Below, piece after piece: positions 7,252 through 13,466 of a stretch of 31,612 nt of DNA (the first letter of the stretch is position 1; every line of letters begins with the position of its first letter). The position numbers were made by a program, and so were the translations under genes. This DNA comes from Kingella pumchi (GTDB lineage: Bacteria > Pseudomonadota > Gammaproteobacteria > Burkholderiales > Neisseriaceae), in assembly GCF_022288825.1 (NCBI RefSeq), contig NZ_JAKOOW010000037.1, forward strand, positions 1-31,612, written 5' to 3'. The notes below the pieces were generated by a model. That model did no database searches. It was given only the letters and a program-made list of their open reading frames with translations, and was not told the DNA's origin.

Positions 7252-8850
7252 ATGTCCGAAATCCTAGACCAAGTGCGCCGCCGCCGCACGTTTGCCATCA
7301 TCTCCCACCCTGACGCGGGTAAAACCACGTTGACCGAAAAACTGCTGCTATTTTCCGGTGCGATTCAAAGCGCGGGTACGGTAAAAGGCAAGAAAACCGG
7401 CAAATTCGCCACCTCCGACTGGATGGAAATCGAGAAGCAGCGCGGCATTTCCGTGGCGTCCAGCGTGATGCAGTTCGATTATAAAGACCACACCGTCAAC
7501 CTCTTGGACACGCCGGGACACCAAGACTTCTCCGAAGACACCTACCGCGTTTTGACCGCTGTGGACAGCGCGTTGATGGTCATCGACGCGGCAAAAGGCG
7601 TGGAAGCGCAAACCATCAAACTCTTGAACGTCTGCCGCCTTCGCAATACGCCGATTGTCACGTTCATGAACAAATACGACCGCGAAGTGCGCGATTCTTT
7701 GGAATTGTTGGACGAAGTGGAAAATATTTTAAAAATCCGCTGCGCGCCCGTTACTTGGCCGATCGGCATGGGCAAAAACTTCAAGGGCGTGTACCACATT
7801 CTGAATGACGAAGTGTATCTGTTTGACGCGGGCGGCGAGCGGCTGCCGCACGAGTTTGACGTGATTAAAGGCATTGACAATCCCGAGCTGGCGCAGCGTT
7901 TTCCGCTGGAAATCCAGCAGCTGCGCGACGAAATCGAGCTGGTTCAGGCTGCGTCCAACGAGTTTGATTTGGCAGAGTTTTTGGCGGGCGAACTCACGCC
8001 CGTGTTCTTCGGCTCCGCGATTAACAACTTCGGTATTCAAGAAATCCTCAATTCATTGATTGACTGGGCGCCCGCGCCGAAACCGCGCGACGCGACCGTG
8101 CGCATGGTCGAACCGGACGAGCCGAAGTTTTCCGGATTTATCTTTAAAATCCAAGCCAATATGGACCCGAAACACCGAGACCGCATCGCCTTTTTGCGCG
8201 TCTGCTCGGGCAAATTTGAGCGCGGCATGAAAATGAAACACCTGCGCATCAACCGCGAAATCGCCGCCAGCAGCGTGGTTACGTTTATGTCGCACGACCG
8301 CGAGCTGGTGGAAGAAGCGTTTGCGGGCGACATCATCGGTATTCCCAACCACGGCAACATCCAAATCGGCGACAGTTTTTCCGAAGGCGAGCAGCTGGCG
8401 TTTACCGGCATTCCGTTTTTCGCGCCCGAGCTGTTCCGCAGCGTTCGTATTAAAAACCCGCTGAAAATCAAACAACTGCAAAAAGGTTTACAGCAGCTGG
8501 GCGAAGAAGGCGCGGTGCAGGTGTTCAAGCCGATGAGCGGCGCGGATTTGATACTCGGCGCGGTCGGCGTGTTGCAGTTTGAAGTGGTTACTTCGCGGCT
8601 GGCGAACGAATACGGCGTGGAAGCGGTGTTTGACAACGCGTCCATCTGGTCGGCGCGCTGGGTGTCGTGCGACGACAAGAAAAAGCTCGCCGAGTTTGAA
8701 AAAGCCAACGCCGCCAATCTGGCGATTGACGCAGGCGGCAACCTCGCCTACCTCGCCCCCAACCGCGTGAATTTAAATTTGACGCAGGAGCGCTGGCCGG
8801 ACATCGTGTTCCACGAAACGCGCGAGCATTCGGTGAAGCTGAACGGCTGA
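7252..8850 (+). CDS. prfC: Peptide chain release factor 3 (GTPase)
   Basis: RF3 is a translational GTPase that removes RF1 or RF2 from the ribosome after peptide release. The 532 residues have G1 SHPDAGKT (19-26), the switch region QRGISV (63-68), G3 DTPGH (86-90) and G4 NKYD (140-143), followed by domain II (residues about 280-380) and the C-terminal domain. The length is typical. No strong Shine-Dalgarno is visible before the ATG. Codon use differs from the flanking genes, with more TTG leucine and GCG alanine and fewer GCC codons. Only one DUS core (near 7945) lies within it, and its terminator uses another DUS dialect, which together suggest acquisition from a related species. Confidence 0.96.
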   Translation: MSEILDQVRRRRTFAIISHPDAGKTTLTEKLLLFSGAIQSAGTVKGKKTGKFATSDWMEIEKQRGISVASSVMQFDYKDHTVNLLDTPGHQDFSEDTYRVLTAVDSALMVIDAAKGVEAQTIKLLNVCRLRNTPIVTFMNKYDREVRDSLELLDEVENILKIRCAPVTWPIGMGKNFKGVYHILNDEVYLFDAGGERLPHEFDVIKGIDNPELAQRFPLEIQQLRDEIELVQAASNEFDLAEFLAGELTPVFFGSAINNFGIQEILNSLIDWAPAPKPRDATVRMVEPDEPKFSGFIFKIQANMDPKHRDRIAFLRVCSGKFERGMKMKHLRINREIAASSVVTFMSHDRELVEEAFAGDIIGIPNHGNIQIGDSFSEGEQLAFTGIPFFAPELFRSVRIKNPLKIKQLQKGLQQLGEEGAVQVFKPMSGADLILGAVGVLQFEVVTSRLANEYGVEAVFDNASIWSARWVSCDDKKKLAEFEKANAANLAIDAGGNLAYLAPNRVNLNLTQERWPDIVFHETREHSVKLNG

Positions 8851-8855
8851 TAAAG

Positions 8856-8908
8856 AAAGTGCAGGCTGCTTTTGAAGGTTTAAAAACCCGAAAAGCAGCC
8901 TGCACTTT
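8856..8908. terminator. Terminator after prfC made of AAGCAGCCTGCA repeats
   Basis: AAAGTGCAGGCTGCTTTT pairs exactly with AAAAGCAGCCTGCACTTT over 18 bp around a 17-base loop, followed by TTATT. Both arms contain AAGCAGCCTGCA, recalled from the DUS literature as the AA-king3 dialect, instead of the window's normal AGGCAGCCTGAA. Confidence 0.85.
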
Positions 8909-9035
8909 TATTATGGCAAATTAAAATTCCAATGTTACCGCGTTGGCTTGCCTTGACGCGCTGTGGTCAAGGTACATGGAATAGATGTTTGCAGGGTATG
9001 TGCCGTACGCATGCGCTCTTTCCCCCTTTTACATA
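8909..9035. other. Non-coding stretch with hairpin and possible repeat end
   Basis: No gene is visible. CCTTGAC at 8951-8957 and GTCAAGG at 8966-8972 form a 7-bp hairpin. The sequence around 8925-8955 (ATGTTACCGCGTTGGCTTGCC) resembles one end of a repeat I recall from Neisseria genomes. The recall is from memory and needs alignment. Confidence 0.35.
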
Positions 9036-9410
9036 CTACATCTGAAAAGCCGTTATCCAAAAACATATTCCGGCTATAAGTGAAAGCGGAGTCATAACAT
9101 ATTTTTCTTTCCTACTTTTTGAAATCATGTTCATAATAGTATTCAAAGTTAGGTAAGCGGCAAAGAAGAAACAAATATATTTAGTAACCTTAAAAGAAAA
9201 CCACAAGGAAATAAAACCTCCGGCTTGCAAAATAATTATCATTGCAAAAATTTGGATAGCCACCGAAATGACTGCCACAATCCTAAATTTCTTAGGTAAA
9301 ATTTTATGTTGTCCACCCATTGTAAATTCGCCCAAAGGCAAACCGCAAGCAACAAGCACAGTCATAGTTGCTATTATTCCAAATAATACTGCACCTAATA
9401 TTGAAAACAT
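9036..9410 (-). CDS. Hypothetical four-helix membrane protein, low GC
   Basis: A 124-residue protein of unknown function. Four hydrophobic segments are visible at about 2-24, 43-62, 76-95 and 106-122. The loop between the first two carries the striking motif GLPLGEFTMGGQHKILPKK (23-41). Similar short membrane proteins occur, as far as I recall, mainly in low-GC Gram-positive bacteria, and the composition here (AT-rich, ATA isoleucine and AAA lysine codons) contrasts sharply with its neighbours. AGGTAGGA lies about nine bases before the ATG. It is flanked by prfC and an IS110-family transposase, so recent lateral acquisition is likely. It has no toxin or immunity hallmark that I can see. Confidence 0.7.
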   Translation of the reverse strand: MFSILGAVLFGIIATMTVLVACGLPLGEFTMGGQHKILPKKFRIVAVISVAIQIFAMIIILQAGGFISLWFSFKVTKYICFFFAAYLTLNTIMNMISKSRKEKYVMTPLSLIAGICFWITAFQM

Positions 9411-9444
9411 AAATCAATATCCTACCTTCGCAAAATACAAACGA

Positions 9445-9602
9445 TTTCAATGAGCCGCAGCCTGCATCTCTATCAACCACGTGCGTGGCTACACCACACA
9501 TCCTAGGATTACACCCGCATCGTAGCAAAAACGAGCGGCTGGCCACCCATCAGCACAACCGAACAGTTGCCACCAACAACCGAATACAAGGAAGGTTCAT
9601 TG
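9445..9602 (+). other. Non-coding left end of IS110-family element, candidate bridge-RNA region
   Basis: About 155 bases between the low-GC gene and the transposase start carry no gene. Short hairpins are visible: CCAC/GTGG at 9477-9488, GTGG/CCAC at 9485-9497 and GCTG/CAGC near 9538-9552. In the IS110 group the left non-coding end encodes the bridge RNA that pairs with target and donor DNA, so this is the place to look. The exact element boundary and RNA ends cannot be set by eye. Confidence 0.35.
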
Positions 9603-10598
9603 ATGAGTACCCAAAACTACGCAGGCATCGACATCGCCAAACGCCATTTCGTCATCGGCATCCACGGCAGGGATAAAACCAAAACCGAAACCAACAACCC
9701 CAAAGGCTTTACCCACACCATTGACTATCTGCACAAGCACAACGTCGGTTTGGTTGTCATGGAAAGCACTGGCGGTTTGGAAATCCCTCTCGCCAAAACC
9801 CTACATCGCGCAGGTTTCCAAGTGGTGATTGCCAATCCTCGCTGCACCAAAAATTACGCCAACGGCTTTTCTCTCGCCAAAACCGACCATCTCGATGCCA
9901 AAATGCTTGCTGATTACGCACAGGCGTTGGAAATCAAAGGACTGGTCGCCAATATGCTCTACATTCCGCCCAGCGAAGCCGAAGAGAAACTCGAAGCACT
10001 GGTCAAACGCCGCAGCCAGTTGGTTGACATCCGTGCCGCCGAGAAAAACCGTCTCGAACAAATCCATGAAAGCCAACAGCAAAGCGTTAAAGACCTGATT
10101 GCCCATCTCGACAAGCTTATCGCCGAGCTGGACAAAGACATCGACAGCAACGCCGACGCATTCGGCGGCAAAGGCCAAGTGCTAACCGCAATCAAAGGTA
10201 TAGGCAGCACCACCAGCGCCACCCTGCTATCCATGCTGCCCGAGTTGGGCACCGTACCACACAAACGCATCGCCATGCTGGCAGGTGTCGTTCCACCGCC
10301 GAACCAAAGCGGCGACACGGACAAGAAAACAGGCTGCATCGGCGGCAGAATGGCAGTACGCAACATGCTGTATATGGCAGCACTGACGGCGAGCCGCTTT
10401 GAGCCGAAGATTAAAGCGTTTTACGAGAGACTGCGCGCCAAAGGCAAACCGTTCAAAGTCGCTATTAACGCGTGTATGCACAAACTTCTGCGTATTCTGA
10501 ACGCAAGGATGCGGGATTACCTGGCCTCTTTGCAGACGAAATCAGAACGGCAAAGCGAACAGCAAAGCAAACAACAACCCGCACCGCAATGCGCGTAA
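9603..10598 (+). CDS. IS110-family transposase (DEDD / serine recombinase)
   Basis: RNA-guided recombinase of the IS110 family (Pfam DEDD_Tnp_IS110 plus Transposase_20). The N-terminal RuvC-like domain shows Asp10 in GIDIAK, Glu54 in VMESTGG, and Asp95 and Asp98 in KTDHLDAK. A coiled linker spans about 125-185. The C-terminal domain has GIGSTTSATLLS (199-210) and the expected catalytic serine Ser236 in PPNQSGD. The 331 residues are full length, ending in a Gln/Ser-rich tail. The ATG at 9603 is chosen because AAGGAAGG lies seven bases upstream; an in-frame ATG 36 bases earlier has no such signal. Piv-type invertases of Moraxella and Neisseria belong to the same family, so an inversion role is a less likely alternative. 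Confidence 0.92.
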   Translation: MSTQNYAGIDIAKRHFVIGIHGRDKTKTETNNPKGFTHTIDYLHKHNVGLVVMESTGGLEIPLAKTLHRAGFQVVIANPRCTKNYANGFSLAKTDHLDAKMLADYAQALEIKGLVANMLYIPPSEAEEKLEALVKRRSQLVDIRAAEKNRLEQIHESQQQSVKDLIAHLDKLIAELDKDIDSNADAFGGKGQVLTAIKGIGSTTSATLLSMLPELGTVPHKRIAMLAGVVPPPNQSGDTDKKTGCIGGRMAVRNMLYMAALTASRFEPKIKAFYERLRAKGKPFKVAINACMHKLLRILNARMRDYLASLQTKSERQSEQQSKQQPAPQCA

Positions 10599-10753
10599 TC
10601 ACCGAGTTTGGTTGCCCTGCCCGACGCGGTGGGGGAACACAGTTGCTACATAAACCTACATTATGCGTATCTAATTTATACGCGCAGTCATCCGTGTAGC
10701 CTGTGGTTCGTCATCTTGCATTATTTTAATTTGAATCCGCTATATTTTGCCCT
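10599..10753. other. Non-coding stretch after the transposase
   Basis: No gene is visible. It holds a hairpin at 10665-10683. Near 10705-10750 it has a sequence (TTGAATCCGCTATATTTT) that resembles the other end of the Neisseria repeat mentioned for 8909-9035. Confidence 0.35.
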
Positions 10754-10897
10754 TTATTCCGCAAACGTTTTGCCACGAAACACGCGCACCGCATTGCCGC
10801 GTTCCAAACGGTAGAGCTGCGCGTGTGCGTCTGCGGCGTGTTGGTCCAGCCGTTCTGCGTGCTGTGCGGCGAGTTTCACCGCCAAAAGTTCCAGTAC
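10754..10897 (-). pseudogene. C-terminal gene remnant
   Basis: A 47-codon stretch ending in TAA reads as a plausible helical, Ala/Gln/His-rich protein end (LAAQHAERLDQHAADAHAQL, then LYRLERGNAVRVFRGK). Upstream of it the frame enters the palindromic repeat at 10898-10968, where the translation loses protein-like character. The family is not recognised. It could instead be a small gene whose start is supplied by the repeat (ATG at 10957), but a remnant cut by repeat insertion is preferred. Confidence 0.4.
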
Positions 10898-10968
10898 TGT
10901 AGGTTGGGTCAAGACCCAACAAAGCCTTGAAATCATCGGAAACGTTGGGTTTGGCAACCCAACCTACA
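10898..10968. repeat. 71-bp MITE-like palindromic repeat
   Basis: Terminal inverted repeats TGTAGGTTGGGT (10898-10909) and ACCCAACCTACA (10957-10968) are perfect over 12 bp. Inside, GTTGGGTC/GACCCAAC (10903-10920) and GTTGGGTT/AACCCAAC (10944-10963) form two further hairpins. It encodes no protein. Similar 'GTAGGTTGGGT' repeats are common in many bacterial genomes. Confidence 0.75.
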
Positions 10969-11000
10969 AGACTGCCTCCAAACAAATAAAAGGAAACACC

Positions 11001-11705
11001 ATGCACCCCATCGCCCAAATCCGACAAATCCGCATCGGGCAGCCTGAAAACTTTGCCCGCAACCAACAAAGCGCGATTAACAAGCAGCCTGTCAGCGGCA
11101 AAACCGCCGTTACGCCCAGCGGTTTGGCGGGCGACGGCGTGGGCGATCCGCGTTTTCACGGCGGTGCGGACAAGGCGGTGCACGTTTATGCGCTGCACCA
11201 TTACGACACTTGGCGGCGCGAGCTACCTGCGGCGCAAAATATGCACGCAGGCGGCTTTGGCGAGAATTTTTGTCTGGATGGCGCGGACGAGCACTCGGTG
11301 TGCATCGGCGACGAGTGGCAGATCGGTTCGGCGCGTTTTGCCGTAAGCCAGGGGCGGCAGCCGTGTTGGAAGCTGAACGAGCGGTTCGGCGTGGCAGATA
11401 TGTCGCTGCGCGTGCAGCAGAGTTTGCGCTGCGGCTGGTATCTGCGCGTGTTGGCGGCGGGCGAAGTGGCGGCAGGCGATGAAGTGTTTTTGCTCTCGCG
11501 ACCGTTTCCCGAATGGTCGGTGGCGCGGGTGCTGGCGCTGATTGACAGCCGCTGTTGCGATGCGGAAACGATGCGGGCGGTGCTGCAACTGCCTTTGCCC
11601 GAGAGTTGGGCGCGCTTGTTTTCGCGGCGGCTGGAAACGGGGGAATGCGAAGATTGGCAGCTGCGTTTGTTCGGCGCCGACGGTGATGGCAAAAAGGCAG
11701 CCTGA
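11001..11705 (+). CDS. MOSC domain protein, YiiM-like
   Basis: Cytoplasmic protein of the MOSC (molybdenum cofactor sulfurase C-terminal) family. E. coli YiiM, the closest type, reduces N-hydroxylated bases with a molybdenum cofactor. The MOSC domain spans about residues 30-165, with DPRFHGGADKAVHVY (49-63), GGFGENF (84-90) and the cofactor cysteine Cys122 in QGRQPCWKL. A helical '3-alpha' domain follows, to residue 234. AAAAGGAAAC supports the start. A DUS lies inside the gene near 11040 (encoding GQPENF), and the stop codon TGA is itself part of a DUS. It begins 32 bases after the palindromic repeat. Confidence 0.85.
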   Translation: MHPIAQIRQIRIGQPENFARNQQSAINKQPVSGKTAVTPSGLAGDGVGDPRFHGGADKAVHVYALHHYDTWRRELPAAQNMHAGGFGENFCLDGADEHSVCIGDEWQIGSARFAVSQGRQPCWKLNERFGVADMSLRVQQSLRCGWYLRVLAAGEVAAGDEVFLLSRPFPEWSVARVLALIDSRCCDAETMRAVLQLPLPESWARLFSRRLETGECEDWQLRLFGADGDGKKAA

Positions 11706-11728
11706 AAACTTTTCAGGCTGCCTTTTAT
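11692..11728. terminator. Bidirectional DUS terminator overlapping the MOSC stop
   Basis: AAAAGGCAGCCTGAAAA and TTTTCAGGCTGCCTTTT form a 17-bp stem with a single-base loop. The MOSC stop codon lies in the left arm. It sits between two convergent genes and can serve both. Confidence 0.85.
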
Positions 11729-11748
11729 TGCCGGTGTGAGCTGGGGAA

Positions 11749-12495
11749 CTAGCCCAATTCGCGCTGCCGCCGGCTGAGCAGCTCGTGCACCTGCTGGGCG
11801 GCGGCGGCGCGGTCAGCGGGCGGGGTAATCGGGTCGAGAAAATGCAGCTCGACCTTGCTGCGCGGCTGGCTGATAACCATGCGGATGGACTGCCACAGGC
11901 TGATGTCGCCGTAGTAGGCGGTGTGGGGGTTGGGGCTGCTGCCGTCGGCATTGGGGTAGCGGCATAACGCGGGCACAATCGGCACGCCGGCCAGGTGGGC
12001 GGTTTGGAAAAAGCTGGGTTTGAAGGGCAGGATGGCGCGGCCTTCGCTGCTGGTGCCTTCGGGGAAAATGGTTACGGTGTCGCCGTTTTTCAGGGCTTCG
12101 GTTACGGTGTCGATTTTGGTGGTATTGCCTTTGGTGCCTTTGTTGCGGGTTACGTAAACGGTTTGCGCCTGGGTGGCGAGATAGCCGACCACCGGCCATT
12201 TGGCAACGTCGTCTTTGGCAACGAAGCGGCCGGGGAAGGCGCCGTTCACCGCCATAATGTCGAGCCAGGAGATGTGGTTGCTGATAATCAGCTGGCCGTG
12301 GCCGGTGGCGGGCAGGCTGCCGAACACTTCGAGCTTCATGCCGCAGGAAGCGAGCACGCGCAGCGACCACAGCTGGATGGCGCGCAGCTTGCGCCGTTTG
12401 CTGTAAAAGGGAAACAGGAAAAACATCTCGGCCATGCCGTAAAGCAGGCAGACGGCAATGCAGCACAGGCGGAAGGCGAAGCGGATTTTGGCCAT
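11749..12495 (-). CDS. 1-acylglycerol-3-phosphate-type acyltransferase (PlsC/OlsA-like)
   Basis: Membrane-associated acyltransferase of the PlsC family. It has an N-terminal hydrophobic segment (residues about 8-30), the catalytic HISWLD (His74, Asp79) and FPEGTSS (144-150), which contacts the phosphate or head group. Length is 248 residues. PlsC makes phosphatidic acid from lysophosphatidic acid, while the closely related OlsA adds the second acyl chain to lyso-ornithine lipid. The gene lies directly downstream of an OlsB-like gene on the same strand, so an OlsA role is plausible. Neisseria NlaA/NlaB-type AGPATs are the alternative. No good ribosome binding site is visible. A DUS hairpin separates the two genes. 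Confidence 0.85.
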   Translation of the reverse strand: MAKIRFAFRLCCIAVCLLYGMAEMFFLFPFYSKRRKLRAIQLWSLRVLASCGMKLEVFGSLPATGHGQLIISNHISWLDIMAVNGAFPGRFVAKDDVAKWPVVGYLATQAQTVYVTRNKGTKGNTTKIDTVTEALKNGDTVTIFPEGTSSEGRAILPFKPSFFQTAHLAGVPIVPALCRYPNADGSSPNPHTAYYGDISLWQSIRMVISQPRSKVELHFLDPITPPADRAAAAQQVHELLSRRQRELG

Positions 12496-12562
12496 AAAGA
12501 GAACGGAAAATACGGGGGAAAAGATAAGGCGGGCAGGCTTTCAGGCTGCCTGAAAACGGCAC

Positions 12563-12598
12563 AAAGCAGCCTGAAAAAGGTTTTCAGGCTGCTTTTTT
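12563..12598. terminator. DUS hairpin between the two acyltransferase genes
   Basis: AAAGCAGCCTGAAAA pairs with TTTTCAGGCTGCTTT over 15 bp. The long T-run lies on the plus-strand side; in the minus direction only three T follow, so read-through into the PlsC/OlsA-like gene is possible. A near-palindromic DUS lies beside it at about 12538-12556. Confidence 0.65.
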
Positions 12599-12603
12599 AG
12601 GAT

Positions 12604-13353
12604 TTAGGGTTTGGGGGCGAACTTCTGCAGGTAGCGGTCGCTCAGCTGGGTGATGTCCATCATAATCAGCACGTCGGCGCAGTTGAAGGCTTCATCCACG
12701 CAGGGCTCGCCGCAAAACCAGGCGCCGGCTTTGAGATAGCCCTTAATCAGCGGTGGGACTTCCGGTTTTTCCGACGGCGTGATCTGCGCCCATTTGAGCG
12801 GGTTGAGCGGGCGCACGCACCATTGCTCGGGCGCCAGGTAGCGACCTTTGAGCTGGTGATAGAGCGCCGCCGCATCGCTGCCGCCGTCGCGCATTTCGAT
12901 GCTGCCGCAGCCGATCATAAAGCGCAGGTTTTCGTCTTTCATAAACTTCACCAGCCCCGTCCACAGCAGCATAATCAGCGCGCCGTTGCGGTAGTCGGGA
13001 TGGGTGCAGGCGCGGCCGAGTTCGACGGTTTGCGGCAGGATGTCTTTCAGTGGCGAGAGATCGAATTCGTGCTCGCTGTACCAGCCGCCGACTTTTTTTG
13101 CCGCTTCTTCGGTAATCAGGCGGTAGCAGCCGATTACTTCGCCGGTAGCTTCGTCAAAGGCCAGCAGGTGGTGGCAGTGTTCGTCGTAGGGGTCGATGTC
13201 GCGGCCGTTGTCGCTGTCGATTTCGGCGCCAAGCTCTTGGGCAAACACGCGGTAGCGCAGGCGCTGGGCGGCGGCGACTTCTTCGGCGGTCTCGGCCAGG
13301 CGTACGCTCAGGCCGATTTTGGGGCCGGTTTGGTTGAAACGGCTTTGGGACAT
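12604..13353 (-). CDS. olsB: Ornithine lipid N-acyltransferase-like GNAT protein (OlsB family)
   Basis: GNAT-fold protein of the OlsB / 'hemolysin' family (Acetyltransf_5). OlsB transfers a 3-hydroxyacyl chain from acyl carrier protein to the alpha-amino group of ornithine to give lyso-ornithine lipid. Supporting segments are RLAETAEEVAAAQRLRYRVF near residue 18, the conserved DEHCHHLLAFD near 57, VIGCYRL, and ELGRACTHPDYRNGALIMLL in the acyl-donor region. Length is 249 residues. AGGAAA lies about six bases upstream of the ATG. The next gene on the strand is an OlsA-like acyltransferase. Family members are often misannotated as hemolysins. Substrate specificity is inferred, not shown. Confidence 0.75.
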   Translation of the reverse strand: MSQSRFNQTGPKIGLSVRLAETAEEVAAAQRLRYRVFAQELGAEIDSDNGRDIDPYDEHCHHLLAFDEATGEVIGCYRLITEEAAKKVGGWYSEHEFDLSPLKDILPQTVELGRACTHPDYRNGALIMLLWTGLVKFMKDENLRFMIGCGSIEMRDGGSDAAALYHQLKGRYLAPEQWCVRPLNPLKWAQITPSEKPEVPPLIKGYLKAGAWFCGEPCVDEAFNCADVLIMMDITQLSDRYLQKFAPKP

Positions 13354-13382
13354 GATGTTTCCTAGAACGGCAAAAGGCGGGG

Positions 13383-13410
13383 ATTATAACGGCGGCGGCA
13401 GGGCTTGCAA
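13383..13410 (-). promoter_or_regulatory. Probable promoter of the OlsB-like gene
   Basis: On the minus strand, TTGCAA (13410-13405) and a perfect TATAAT (13388-13383) are 16 bases apart. The -10 box ends about 30 bases before the start codon. Confidence 0.55.
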
Positions 13411-13420
13411 ACCCGCCTTA

Positions 13421-13460
13421 AGGCAGCCTGAAAACGGCGGCGGCGCTTTTCAGGCTGCCT
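13421..13460. terminator. DUS terminator after the MFS transporter gene
   Basis: AGGCAGCCTGAAAA and TTTTCAGGCTGCCT form a 14-bp stem with a 12-base loop, six bases beyond the transporter stop. Confidence 0.75.
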
Positions 13461-13466
13461 AATCTT

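Larger units (their letters stand above)
9445..10700 (+). mobile_element. IS110-family insertion element, approximate limits
   Basis: One intact DEDD transposase gene with non-coding flanks of about 155 bases on the left and 100 on the right. IS110-group elements lack long terminal inverted repeats and usually make no clear target duplication, and none is seen here. The limits given are estimates. A 6-bp hairpin GCGTAT/ATACGC lies at 10665-10683 near the presumed right end. Confidence 0.5.

Noticed and set aside
9567..9602. Earlier start for the transposase
   Set aside because: It adds 12 residues ahead of the family N-terminus and lacks a ribosome binding site, while AAGGAAGG precedes the ATG at 9603.
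8851..10999. Prophage or composite transposon
   Set aside because: Only one transposase and one unrelated small gene are present. There are no phage genes, paired insertion sequences or attachment repeats.
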